From: Sphaerulina vaccinii
Lineage: Eukaryota; Ascomycota; Dothideomycetes; Mycosphaerellales; Mycosphaerellaceae
Reading direction: 5' to 3'
Assembly: GCA_022570795.1 (NCBI GenBank)
Contig: JAKUDP010000013.1
Location: 992,001-1,056,000, forward strand
DNA length: 64,000 nt
The notes beneath the pieces are model-generated. The model did no database searches and was not told the DNA's origin. It worked only from the letters and a program-made list of their open reading frames with translations. Positions within the stretch are counted from its first letter, which is position 1, and each line of letters begins with the position of its first letter. The translations under genes and the position numbers were made by a program. This document shows positions 1 to 9,463 of this stretch, one piece after another.

Positions 1-1368
1 CCAGCAAATCCGAAGAACTGGACGAAACGGAAACGATGGCTCGCCACGATTACAGTGTCTCTCTTCACATTCATCTCGCCAGTATCGAGTTCGATGGTGG
101 CTCCAGCCTTAGAACAAGTACAGAAGGAGCTGAACATGAGCTCCGCATTCGAAGCAAATCTCGCACTATCTGTCTTCATTCTCGGCTTCGCTCTGGGACC
201 TCTCGCTTTAGGACCTGCATCAGAACTGTTCGGCAGACGAATCGTACTTCAACTCAGCATGCTCTTTTTCATCGCCTTCAACCTCGGCTGCGCATTCGCT
301 CAGAACAGTGCAGAGCTCATCGCCTTCCGCTTCTTATCCGGTCTAGGAGGCAGTGCACCTCTCGGAATCGGCGGTGGTGTCCTCGCAGATCTCTGGCTAC
401 CCACGGAACGTGGTCGAGCAATGGCCTTGTACTCTCTCGCACCTCTTCTCGGTCCAGCCGTAGGTCCGATAGCAGGAGCCTGGGTAGCTGAACTATCCAC
501 CTGGCGCTGGGTCTTCTGGTCGACCACTATAGTAGCAGTCTTCGTTCAGATCCTAGGCTGGTTCTTCCTCCAAGAAACTTACGCCGCGGCAATTCTCTCG
601 CAGAAGAAACGCAAGCTTATCAAATTGACTGGCAACAAAGACCTTCGAACAGAATTCGACAATCCCTCAAGGAGTTTCGCAAACCATCTGGGAGTAGCAC
701 TAAAGAGACCTTTCATCCTTCTCTTCACCCAGCCCATAGTCCAAGTCCTAGCTCTCTACATCGCCTACGTCTACGGAGTCCTCTATCTCGTACTGGCCTC
801 CTTTCCTCGGGTCTGGCACGAACAATACAACGAGGGTACTGGAATTGGTGGTCTCAACTACATCTCTCTCGGCCTTGGCTTCTTGATCGGAACACAAATC
901 GCCGCCAAATTCGCCGATCGCATATACAAGAAACTGAAAGCTAAGAACAACGACATTGGTCGTTCAGAATTCCGTGTCCCATTGATGTTCCCTGGCGCGA
1001 TAATGGTCCCGATCGGTCTTCTGATCTATGGCTGGTCTGCGCAATTCAAGACTCACTGGATTGTGCCCAACATCGGCACAGCGATCTTCGCCGCAGGAAA
1101 CCAACTCGTGTTCCAGAACTGTCAGACTTATCTTGTTGATGCTTACACGAGATATGCGGCTTCTGCAATTGCGGCTACTGCGGTGTTTAGATCACTGGGA
1201 GGTTTCGCGTTTCCGCTGTTCGCGAATGCTATGTACGATGCTCTTGGCTATGGATGGGGAAATACGACTTTGGCATTTGTGGGAATCGCGGTGGGTGTGC
1301 CTTCACCGTTCATACTTTGGTGGTTCGGTGAAGCGTTGCGAAAGAAGAGTACATTTGCTGCTGGGTAA
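1..1368 (+). CDS. MFS drug/H+ antiporter, DHA1 type (5' end outside window)
   Basis: The reading frame is already open at base 1 and begins with NPKNWTKRKRW, the short cytosolic stretch that precedes the first membrane helix in fungal DHA1 multidrug transporters, so the true start lies upstream. About 455 residues are visible with roughly twelve hydrophobic segments. Loop 2-3 carries the MFS motif A-like GPASELFGRR, and the fourth/fifth helix region has RGRAMALYSLAPLLGPAVGP, typical of the Tpo1/Flu1 branch. Likely a plasma-membrane proton antiporter exporting drugs, polyamines or toxins; substrate cannot be read from sequence. No intron is seen in the visible part. It is convergent with the siroheme synthase gene. 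Family assignment is firm; subfamily is inferred. Confidence 0.9.
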   Translation, partial: PANPKNWTKRKRWLATITVSLFTFISPVSSSMVAPALEQVQKELNMSSAFEANLALSVFILGFALGPLALGPASELFGRRIVLQLSMLFFIAFNLGCAFAQNSAELIAFRFLSGLGGSAPLGIGGGVLADLWLPTERGRAMALYSLAPLLGPAVGPIAGAWVAELSTWRWVFWSTTIVAVFVQILGWFFLQETYAAAILSQKKRKLIKLTGNKDLRTEFDNPSRSFANHLGVALKRPFILLFTQPIVQVLALYIAYVYGVLYLVLASFPRVWHEQYNEGTGIGGLNYISLGLGFLIGTQIAAKFADRIYKKLKAKNNDIGRSEFRVPLMFPGAIMVPIGLLIYGWSAQFKTHWIVPNIGTAIFAAGNQLVFQNCQTYLVDAYTRYAASAIAATAVFRSLGGFAFPLFANAMYDALGYGWGNTTLAFVGIAVGVPSPFILWWFGEALRKKSTFAAG

Positions 1369-1998
1369 GAAAGGCAGAAAACAGATGAAGTTGGTTTCGA
1401 TATTTTACGATTTGACGCATTTCTGCAAAGCGTAGGCGCTTTTGGGCGAGGAGGGACATATCACAGACACGAGACAGAACAGCTTCTTGGTCTTTTTCGT
1501 ATTTCACATTTCAGAGGACAGGCAAAACCGCGCAGCGCGCGTCATGAAGAGGCACATGGCGAGAAGAAAATGTATAATGGCATTACATACAGCATCAGCT
1601 ACCCACGATGATATAGACTTCAGAGAAGTCAAGTTCACTCTTTCTTTGCTCCAAGCCAGACTCCAAATTTCAGCTTGAAGCATATCCGAAGAATCTGAGT
1701 CCGGCTTCCTTCTGCATTTGGGGAGCCGTAGCACACGAACCTAAGACGGCAAAGGCGTCCTCAAAGGCTGTGCTATTGCTGACCTGCAGAGTGATGAGAC
1801 TGTGCCACTCGGCCCGGAAGCAGGGGCAATACGAGTGAGCTGGCATAGCCTCTCTGACTCGCCTGATATTGTCAATTGGCTATCAGCTTTACACTGGTTG
1901 TCACGGAGTTGGAAAGTGCTAGTGGGCAGAAGCCATATAGGCTGCTTAATCGATCTATACACGGAGGTCATAGTCTCTCTAGTCACCCCAGCGCCACC
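1369..1998. other. Intergenic, convergent 3' ends
   Basis: This holds the 3' flanks of the MFS gene and of the siroheme synthase gene. Short open frames on both strands have no recognisable domain or codon pattern. I see no RNA gene or repeat. Confidence 0.5.
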
Positions 1999-3714
1999 TC
2001 ATACGGTGACTTGTAGCGCGCCTAGTGTCTTGACAGGCTCCTCAAGCCCGGGCGTAAGAAGCGCGTCTCTCAGCTCATCTAACCCATTTCCGTTCTCTCC
2101 CAGGCCATCAAGTGCATCTAGCCCTTGAAAGCCAACCTCCACCACCCACTTCTGTGGGCTCTTCTGCAAGACTTCGCAAGCTGCGCCCACGACTAACAGC
2201 CCTGGTGGAGTACTACCTTCTTCCTCAAATGCAGTCACAACATGCTCCAACGTCGTCCTTACGACTTTCTGATCTGGACAAGACGCGCGCTCAACAATCG
2301 CACAAGGTGTCGTCTTTGGGTATGGACCTGTCTTATGGTCAACAAGATTCGTGACCAAGTCCTGCAGTCTGTGCAGTCCCATCAAGAAGACCACAGTCTG
2401 GTTGCTCAGATACTGAGGAGGATTCGGGCTTGCGCCCTTTCGTCCTGTACCTGTGCATATCAGAACCTGATCGCTAACAGCACGATGTGTGACTGGTATC
2501 TGCGCGAACAAAGGAGCACTCAGCGCAGATGTGACGCCTGGTAGTACTACGGCTTCGTATCCATGTTGTCTGAAGAAAGTCACCTCTTCTGCTCCGCGTC
2601 CATAAAGGTATGGATCGCCTTGCTTGAGCCGCAGGACTGTCTTTCCCTGCTGAAGTCCTTCCAACCCGAGGGTGTGTAGCTCGTCTTGCGCTTGATCTGC
2701 GTTTCCAGTGAACTTGCGGGCAATGTGTACTGGCGTTCGACGTGGGATGAGGTCGAGGACTCGCTCTGGGACGAGTTTATCGGCAAGAATGAGATCAGCG
2801 CCGCGTATGGCTTTGAGTGTCGCGGTCGTGAGGAGGTCTGGGTGACCAGGTCCCGAGCCAGCAAGTATGATGCGGCCTCGCAGTCGGCGAGAATCGATCG
2901 CGGCAGCATTGAGCGGTGGCTTCGAATCGGTTGTCTGTGCACTTTGAACTTCCTGCTTATACGCTTGCAAGATCTGCTCAATGTCCTCGTCGGTGATGGC
3001 TGCAAGACGTCGCAATGGCCAGTATTCGCAGATTTGCGATAGCCATCTCATACGTCTTGCTTTGGCAGCCTCGGCGTCTGTAGGTAGTACGAGCTTGTTA
3101 AACTCAGCACTTTGTCCAGTCTCCTCATCTTCTGCCTCAAGATCACCTTCTGCCTCATTGGCATGGTCCTGCTCCCATATCTTCCTCCTTAGCGTACCCA
3201 GCCGATCAATGGCAGGCCCAAGCTCATGAGGCAATGCTGCAGCGATCTCTCGTCGTATCCTCGATGCTAGCTTGCAGCCTTTGCGAGATGTGCTCACGCC
3301 GATCTGCAGAGGTCCCGAAGTGTGTGTTGCCAGTAATGTGAACGTGCACAAGTTTGGCGCATCTGCCACATTGACTGGTATCCGTAGTCTGCGGCAAAGT
3401 GTCGATATCCTGGTGCCGAACGCTGTCTTGCCACCCGAAGTCACAAAGACTGCGTCCACGACATGATCCACTTCATTCCGTCCCAATGTCGTGAGATCGC
3501 TCTCCTCGAATTCTCGTTTGTGCCATTGTACATTATGCTCTTCTATTCGCTTTGTAAGTCCATAGTGGACGCTCGTCGACTCGGGCGCAATGAGGATTGG
3601 AGTGGCACCGACTTCAACAGCTCGGCTGATTCGTGCTCCTGCAAGTGGATTCGAGCCTATGATCAGGTGTATATGTGCAGTGGAGTCTACTGCTGTGAGT
3701 AATGCGGGCGACAT
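1999..3714 (-). CDS. MET1: Siroheme synthase: uroporphyrinogen-III C-methyltransferase with Met8-like N-domain
   Basis: A 571-residue protein with CysG-like architecture. Residues 15-160 resemble the precorrin-2 dehydrogenase/ferrochelatase (Met8/CysG-A) domain: a dinucleotide-binding stretch LIIGSNPLAGARI near residue 17, and NVADAP near 115-120, where CysG and Met8 keep their catalytic Asp. Residues 280-540 are the S-adenosylmethionine uroporphyrinogen-III methyltransferase, with GSGPGHPDLLT (about 286), GDPYLYGRGAEE and PGVTSALSAP. It makes precorrin-2 and probably siroheme, the cofactor of sulfite and nitrite reductases, in the cytosol. I chose the ATG at 3714 because the Met8-like fold starts right after it; the frame extends upstream to 3900 with sequence unlike the family. 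No intron. Whether the N-domain is active is inferred. Confidence 0.9.
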   Translation of the reverse strand: MSPALLTAVDSTAHIHLIIGSNPLAGARISRAVEVGATPILIAPESTSVHYGLTKRIEEHNVQWHKREFEESDLTTLGRNEVDHVVDAVFVTSGGKTAFGTRISTLCRRLRIPVNVADAPNLCTFTLLATHTSGPLQIGVSTSRKGCKLASRIRREIAAALPHELGPAIDRLGTLRRKIWEQDHANEAEGDLEAEDEETGQSAEFNKLVLPTDAEAAKARRMRWLSQICEYWPLRRLAAITDEDIEQILQAYKQEVQSAQTTDSKPPLNAAAIDSRRLRGRIILAGSGPGHPDLLTTATLKAIRGADLILADKLVPERVLDLIPRRTPVHIARKFTGNADQAQDELHTLGLEGLQQGKTVLRLKQGDPYLYGRGAEEVTFFRQHGYEAVVLPGVTSALSAPLFAQIPVTHRAVSDQVLICTGTGRKGASPNPPQYLSNQTVVFLMGLHRLQDLVTNLVDHKTGPYPKTTPCAIVERASCPDQKVVRTTLEHVVTAFEEEGSTPPGLLVVGAACEVLQKSPQKWVVEVGFQGLDALDGLGENGNGLDELRDALLTPGLEEPVKTLGALQVTV

Positions 3715-4113
3715 TTCAGCGTGATGGCTCGAAAGAACAATAGAAAGGTATTGCTGGCCTTGTTGGGAAGACCAGTGTGTAAGTACTCGACCAGTATACG
3801 CCACCACTGATAGGACCGCGAACAATGTTTCCTGGGCACGCCGCGGTAAAGCAATTCGTCTTGGTATAAGATAAAAACGTTGACCAGCCAGTGGCCACAC
3901 ATTGATAATCGTGCCCTTATCAAAACTTTAATGACGGAGCGATCCGAAATCGGAGATCCGGAAAAAGGCGTGCTTTGTCCAGATCCTTGTGGAGAGATGT
4001 GGTAAGCTGCTGTGTGTGATGACTTCGCTGTGGAAGCGTTCTCCGCTGTAACTTATGTTGTGGTGAATCGTGGTTGTGTAGCGTAGTGTTGAGCTGATGG
4101 CAGTTTCACGTCC

Positions 4114-5061
4114 TCAAGAGTCCTCGGGCTCTCGTCCCATAACGACATCCAATGCGCGTCTCGACAATGCTGCATTCCGTTCGAGTGCTCCAAGTTTGGC
4201 CATTGCGGCCATCAGACTTGGATCTTGCGACTCAACTCTGACCTTGTCTCGTACACGAACTTCCTGTCCTTTGTACGTGAAGACCTCATGCGCTTCATCG
4301 TGTGCAGCCTGCTTAGGACCACCCAATGCCGTCGCCAGTCTCTCGCGTAGCCCAAAGCCACTGAAGGACGATCCCGCATTGCCTAGTGGAGTGTTCGTGC
4401 CTGTATGCGGGTCGGCAGATTCAAGTGTTCGTACGTTGAGCAGGACTGCTGCTTCGGAAATCGAGAGGTGAAAGGACACGTGCGGTGGCAGAGGTGGAGT
4501 GAAGGCGTTCTCATCGAGAGGAGTCTCATTCCATGGCTTTTGGTTCTCTGTCCATCCTTTCAAGGAGTTCTTAGCTTCCTCGATGTTCCCATGCAGAAGC
4601 CTAAGCTGTCCTGATATGAAGTTCGCATTCTTGCTGTCGCCTGTCCATTGCGTTGCATCAACCACGTCCAAACACGCGTTGATTAAGGTTCGAGCTGTAG
4701 TCAGTTGATCCAGGACAATCGTAGGCGCAGTTGGCAAAGATGATATGGTCAACTTGTAGCTTGTCTGACCTTTTGGAGGCGGCAGAGATGGCAGTCTTAG
4801 CTGGATATCGCCCTTGACTATGCGCGTGCCCACTCGCGTAATGAAGCCTTTCAGGTTCTCAGATCGGAGTGAAGATAGCACAAGTGTCGAGCCTGGCTCT
4901 TTCGGCGCAAGCAGTTCAGCGCATTCTTCGAGGCCTTCCTTGAGGGACTTCAGCGTTTCCTGCACCGAGCCAAGAAGCCATTCGAGCTCGCGCGCGAGTG
5001 TATCTTCCTCTTCCTGAATCAGGTCCGCGGGCGCAATGGCCGGCCAGAGCAGTGTTGTCAT
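4114..5061 (-). CDS. RAV2: RAVE complex subunit 2 / Rogdi-like protein
   Basis: A 315-residue intronless protein. It matches the Rogdi/Rav2 family along its length: an N-terminal helix with LARELEWLLGSVQETLKSL, then LAPKEPGSTLVLSS, ITRVGTRIVKGDIQLRLP, TQWTGDSKNANFISGQLRLL and PPHVSFHLSISEAAVLL. In yeast Rav2 is part of RAVE, which re-assembles V1 onto Vo of the vacuolar H+-ATPase in the cytosol at vacuole/endosome membranes. The C-terminal 60 residues are less conserved and charged. The ATG at 5061 is the first in frame and gives the usual family N-terminus. It is transcribed tandem with the siroheme gene, about 400 bp upstream of it. Confidence 0.85.
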   Translation of the reverse strand: MTTLLWPAIAPADLIQEEEDTLARELEWLLGSVQETLKSLKEGLEECAELLAPKEPGSTLVLSSLRSENLKGFITRVGTRIVKGDIQLRLPSLPPPKGQTSYKLTISSLPTAPTIVLDQLTTARTLINACLDVVDATQWTGDSKNANFISGQLRLLHGNIEEAKNSLKGWTENQKPWNETPLDENAFTPPLPPHVSFHLSISEAAVLLNVRTLESADPHTGTNTPLGNAGSSFSGFGLRERLATALGGPKQAAHDEAHEVFTYKGQEVRVRDKVRVESQDPSLMAAMAKLGALERNAALSRRALDVVMGREPEDS

Positions 5062-6036
5062 CGTCCTCAGCTATACTGATGCATGTTGTTGTGCGTGATC
5101 AAGATTGTCAGAAGCAAGTTCGATGGCGCTAACAGCTCCGACTAAATCGCCAAGGCCACGACAAACACGATTGAACAGAACATCAACATACCTTACACGA
5201 CTACAAGGAGTACATTACCCGATTCGCAAGCACAAGATGGATGTGCTACCTCGACCTGTATTATTATTCAAGATGTCTTCCCTCTCACATGGAGCTCTCA
5301 CCGTTCTTGGAGCACGGTAAATTCAGCATCAGCCACAGACACAGGTGAAAAAGCCTAGAACAAACGGCTTTCGTGGCTGTCTCAGACATGATTGGAGCAA
5401 AAAGAGTGCATGAGCCAGTTGATGCACCCTGCGACGCGTCCCGACCGCTTGGGGTGCAGCTCGAACCAAGCTTCGACGTCATTTTCATGGCAACACGAGA
5501 GAGCTTCTTTGCTGCGTGAGTATGAATGGCATTGTTCAAGCCTGGAGGAATGTAGGTCTTTGAGCTTGTCAAGAAGAGCTCGTTGCCTTCTACAATTTCC
5601 CAGGCTACTAGATGTCCTTCAACAATACTTCATCGCAGCGGTCGTGGAAAAGAGGCATTTGAGATCTGGAAAGTGTCTAGCTGATCGCAATATAGCCGTT
5701 GTGACGTCGGTTGTCACGCCGCCGAAGTGTAAAACCAAGAAGCTAGAAAACAGCACAACAAGCTTCCGAACAGCAAAGCCTCGTTCGTCTTCGAGTCGAC
5801 TGCGTCACACAACCACGAGATCCTAGGTCATCAAGCAAGCTTGTCGTCGTCGGTATCTTTAATCCTGCGACTGTCCAACCTCTTCTGCTCTCTGCGACAA
5901 CCCACGAACTGCAACGAACGGCGTTTCAGCAGGCTCTCACCTAGCCACACCGCGCGACACAACACCTCGGTGCTCTGGTGTTTACACAGTTGCCGGCATA
6001 CCCCCTGTCAGCACTACAGCTTCATAGCTATTCGCA
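5062..6036. other. Divergent intergenic region, Rav2/Rogdi and SUR7-like promoters
   Basis: About 975 bp separate two divergent genes, so it must hold both promoters. Frames on both strands are short and without recognisable motifs. A stretch of short pyrimidine-rich runs precedes the ATG at 6037. No RNA gene or repeat seen. Confidence 0.5.
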
Positions 6037-6957
6037 ATGGCTGGCGCACGTGAGTTCTTCTAACAGATACGACAACAATAAGGAAGGCGGGAGCTCATGT
6101 CAACACAGGTCCAATCCTCGCCATTACGGCGCTCATCCTCACAGCCGGTGGTATCGTGCTGCAATTTTTCATTATCCTTTCAGGAATCAACAGCAGCCCA
6201 TTGAACCTCGTATACTTCCTGGAAACGAGCACCAACGGCATCACTGGAGCTACGGGATCGCGTGGTGCTGGCCTCAATCCAGCACGATGGACATACCTCG
6301 CCATTTGCGGCGCTAATGGCAGCCGCAACGCGAACTGCTCATCCAAGGGCGCTGCGATTCCATTCGACCTGGAAAGGAACTTTGGCACCACTACGGGTGT
6401 GCCTCAGACCCTCCTCGACCACCAGAACACCTACTACTACCTCAGCCGCGTCGCGTGGGCATTCTACCTGATCGCGCTCTTCTTTGCTGTGATCACGTTC
6501 TTCATCAGCTTGCTTGCCATCTGCGCGCGTCTTGGAGCTTACCTGACTGGATTCTTCGGCCTGTTGGCATTCATGTCACAAGCAATTGCTGCCGCACTCA
6601 TGACGTGAGTATCAGGCGCGTCTATCGGCATATTCACCAAGCTAACAGCTTTCTAGCGCGTGGACTGTCAAAGCACGAAATGCCCTCAACTCCAACGGCC
6701 AAGAGGCCAGCCTCGGACGTTACGCGTACGGTTTCACATGGGCATCAGTTGCATGCTTCCTCATCGCCTCGATCCTCGTCTGCGTAGGAGGCAGTGCCGG
6801 CAAGAACACCAACAAGCAAAAGAAGTCATACTTCGGACGCAAGAGAAGCACACGAAGCCGCGGATCATTCATTGACAGCTCGAGCGACCGACGCGTGGTC
6901 AAGGATGAGTACGATGAAGTCCCACATCCCACCTCGTATGCACGTGGGCCAGCATAG
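6037..6957 (+). CDS. SUR7/PalI-family four-TM cortical protein
   Basis: Three exons: 6037-6049, 6109-6604 and 6657-6957, giving 269 residues. Introns are 59 and 52 nt with GTGAGT donors and CTAAC-like branch sites. Exon 1 is only 13 nt. The protein has an N-terminal hydrophobic helix (around ILAITALILTAGGIVLQFF), a Cys- and Gly-containing extracellular loop (CGANGSRNANC), then three more helices after residue 130, ending in a basic/serine-rich cytosolic tail (KKSYFGRKRSTRSRG). This layout fits the SUR7/PalI superfamily of eisosome or pH-sensing membrane proteins. It acts at the plasma membrane; a precise role in endocytosis, wall integrity or pH signalling cannot be told from sequence. Confidence 0.83.
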
Positions 6958-7640
6958 GTGCGCGATGCTAATATGGCTCGTAGGTACGAGTAAACTCGTC
7001 ACCAAACAAACAATACCCACTGCGATGCTTTGAACAGATACCACTAGAACGACAGAATTGACATGGAGAGATGTGTATGGAAGAGAGAGAAGAGAATCTC
7101 GTAACGTTCGACGACCATGTATTTACGCCTTACGACTGCAACGGCTACTTTGGTGCCCGGAAGTTGGATATATGATATGATACCACTGCAAGCCAGAAAA
7201 TAGTAATGTTTCTAATGATAACATACCATCAATCAATTCTTTCCAGATCAGTTTGTTCTTGATGACTTCAAACAGCATGTTACCACGGAACCTGCCATGC
7301 AAAGCAACTCAATCTCACTCCTTCAGCGCCACTACCACGTTCGACAATGCTGATACTTATATGTTCTAGTTGGAACAGGTCAGTATAGATGCTGAACGAT
7401 GAGGATGCAGTGCATTCATTGATGGGATATCTACGACTGATCCCAATGTCCAATCATGCCCAGCTCCACCTTGTCCTCGAATCCTGATAGCTACACAATG
7501 AGCAGTTTCCCTCCTGTGCTCTCAGACTCCTACTATAGCATCAACCACGAACAGTACCGCGCATGTAGAAGTCCTATCATAGTCAGCATTGCCAACCGTC
7601 GGCCATGATACTCACCATAGTCAACGCTGTCAACTGCCGG
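6958..7640. other. 3' flank of the SUR7-like gene
   Basis: AT-richer, mostly stop-filled sequence downstream of the SUR7-like stop. A weak imperfect duplication (GTCAgCattGcCAAC / GTCAAcgctGTCAAC) near 7585-7640 leads into the minisatellite. No gene recognised. Confidence 0.45.
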
Positions 7641-7648
7641 CCTTCGTG

Positions 7649-7878
7649 CCAGTCACATCGTGAGATGCGGCAAAACCTCCTGTCACATCGTGAGATGCCA
7701 CTACCATCCAGTCACATCTTGCGATGCGGCAAAACCTCCAGTCACATCGTAAGATGCGGCAAAACTTCCAGTCACATCGTAAGATGCGGCAAAACTTCCA
7801 GTCACATCGTAAGATGCGGCAAAACCTCCAGTCACATCGTAAGATGCCACTACCATCCAGTCACTTCCTGAGATGCGA
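7649..7878. repeat. Minisatellite, eight 30/29-bp units
   Basis: Eight head-to-tail units, whose GTCAC(A/T)TC cores start at 7652, 7682, 7711, 7741, 7771, 7801, 7831 and 7860. Two unit types alternate: a 30-bp type ending GCGGCAAAAC(C/T)T and a 29-bp type ending GCCACTACCAT, in the order A-B-A-A-A-A-B plus a degenerate last copy. Units 4-7 are nearly identical, so expansion is recent. It lies just beyond the stop of the 7882-9267 gene, probably in its 3' UTR. Confidence 0.9.
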
Positions 7879-7881
7879 CAA

Positions 7882-9267
7882 CTAGTGCCGATTGCCGGAG
7901 CGTCGGCTGCCAGAATGCCCATTGGCACGGTTCTGACCACCGCCATGACGCCCACCATTGCCACCACCCCAGTTATGATCGTCCATGTCATCGTCATCAG
8001 GTATGGGAGGGAAGTCTTCATCATAATCGTCCCCATGTCCGTTGCCAGGCACATATTTCCCCTCTTCCGCTGCTTCCTCTTCCTCCTCTTCTTCTTCCTC
8101 GTCTTGCTCATCCCAGGCGTTCACTTTGTCACTCAGACTGTCGACGCGGTCATCGACATTCTTCAAGCGCGCCTTGGTGGCCTCGTGTTGTCCACGGACT
8201 CGTCCGTCCAACTCACCCAAGGCCTTGTCAGTCTCATGTGCCATTGCACAATGCTTTCCTGTCGAAGCCTGACCCGTTTGCGCTCCAGACGATGTCGCGG
8301 ATAGCCTTGTGATCAACTCGGTTGCTTTTCGAAGCTGTTCGGCTTGCGTTGCATTCAGCTGACGTGTCTTTCGAAGTTCCTCCGCGAGTGCATCAGCTTG
8401 CGTCTGAGATTCTTTGGCGCGCTTCTGAGATTCTTTGAGGAGATCCTCAAGCTTCCTAAGATACTCGTCGAGTTCAGTTGACGCCACGTTCCACGACGCG
8501 TTCTTCTCCTTGTACATTGCCTTGAGGGTGCTCTCAAGCCCTCGTTGGCACTGTTCCAAGCATTTCTGAGTGAGCGTGGCTTCCATGTTATCGAGGTTGT
8601 ATTGTCGATGAACCTCGCTCCTCACTTGTCCTATAGCTTCGTTGGTCTGCGGCTGGTACTGAGATCTGAACTCGTGGAATAAGGGCGTCACCATCTTCTG
8701 CACCATATTCATCTTCACGTCTTCGCTTTGACCTGCCCATAAAGTGCCCGTCAGCTTCGACCCCAGGATAGCATCGCATTTCTGCTCCAATGCTGTCTTG
8801 GCCTTGGCCGGCAGTGGAGCATCTGGCTGCGTTCGTGGCGATGACGCCGCGGGACGGTCCTCATTCTGCGGAGGAGCAGTTTCATAGGAAGCCTGCCGAC
8901 CATTGGACTCTGACTTAGCCTTCTCAGGTACAATCTTCTCAGGTACGGTCGTCTCTGGCTCGGCGTCCTTGGATTGTGCCTGCTCTGGCTCGGCCGCCTT
9001 CTTCTTCTTCTTCTTTCTCTTCTCGCTTCGCTCTTCCTTCTTCACGCTCTGGACGGCGTCAGCATGCGGTTGGAGATGCGGATCAGCGGCAGGGTTTGGT
9101 TTGACATGAAAGGTACTGTTCGGTATCTTATTATTGTCAGCTGGCCGCTTGCCATTCGTCTTTTTACCACCTGCAGTCTGCCAATCTCGTGCTCCTTGGC
9201 CATTGTTATCAATATCAATATCGTGACTCTCATCGCTCTTGTCTCGAGAGTTGTCCTTTGTTGTCAT
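7882..9267 (-). CDS. Lineage-specific acidic coiled-coil protein
   Basis: A 461-residue intronless frame from the ATG at 9267; the frame continues upstream to 9447, but that part contains no likely start context. I do not recognise the family. N-terminal third is charged and disordered with a lysine run (EKRKKKKKKAAEPE). The middle (about residues 160-390) is predicted helical with heptad-like runs such as LRKLEDLLKESQKRAKESQ and DDRVDSLSDKVNAWDEQ. The tail has a run of nine Glu, then acidic and Gly/Asn/Arg-rich sequence (HNWGGGNGGRHGGGQ) that could bind RNA. It is head-to-head with the gene at 9464, 196 bp apart. Function unknown. Confidence 0.6.
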   Translation of the reverse strand: MTTKDNSRDKSDESHDIDIDNNGQGARDWQTAGGKKTNGKRPADNNKIPNSTFHVKPNPAADPHLQPHADAVQSVKKEERSEKRKKKKKKAAEPEQAQSKDAEPETTVPEKIVPEKAKSESNGRQASYETAPPQNEDRPAASSPRTQPDAPLPAKAKTALEQKCDAILGSKLTGTLWAGQSEDVKMNMVQKMVTPLFHEFRSQYQPQTNEAIGQVRSEVHRQYNLDNMEATLTQKCLEQCQRGLESTLKAMYKEKNASWNVASTELDEYLRKLEDLLKESQKRAKESQTQADALAEELRKTRQLNATQAEQLRKATELITRLSATSSGAQTGQASTGKHCAMAHETDKALGELDGRVRGQHEATKARLKNVDDRVDSLSDKVNAWDEQDEEEEEEEEEAAEEGKYVPGNGHGDDYDEDFPPIPDDDDMDDHNWGGGNGGRHGGGQNRANGHSGSRRSGNRH

Positions 9268-9463
9268 TTTGTCGTCCGAAATGTGTCGTGCGTTAAAGGT
9301 GAAGGTCGAAGATCGAGCTCTCGTCGCGAATTTGCCAAAGTCTGCAAACATCCACGCCAAGAGATATGACGGCAAGCTCCCGTACGAAATGTTTTGTTGC
9401 TTCGAGAAGAGCCTTTGATCGGATGAATCTGCCATACCACATACCACGACAACGACAGCAAAG

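Noticed and set aside
7649..7878. Possible CRISPR array
   Set aside because: Units are contiguous tandem repeats with no spacers, in a eukaryotic genome.
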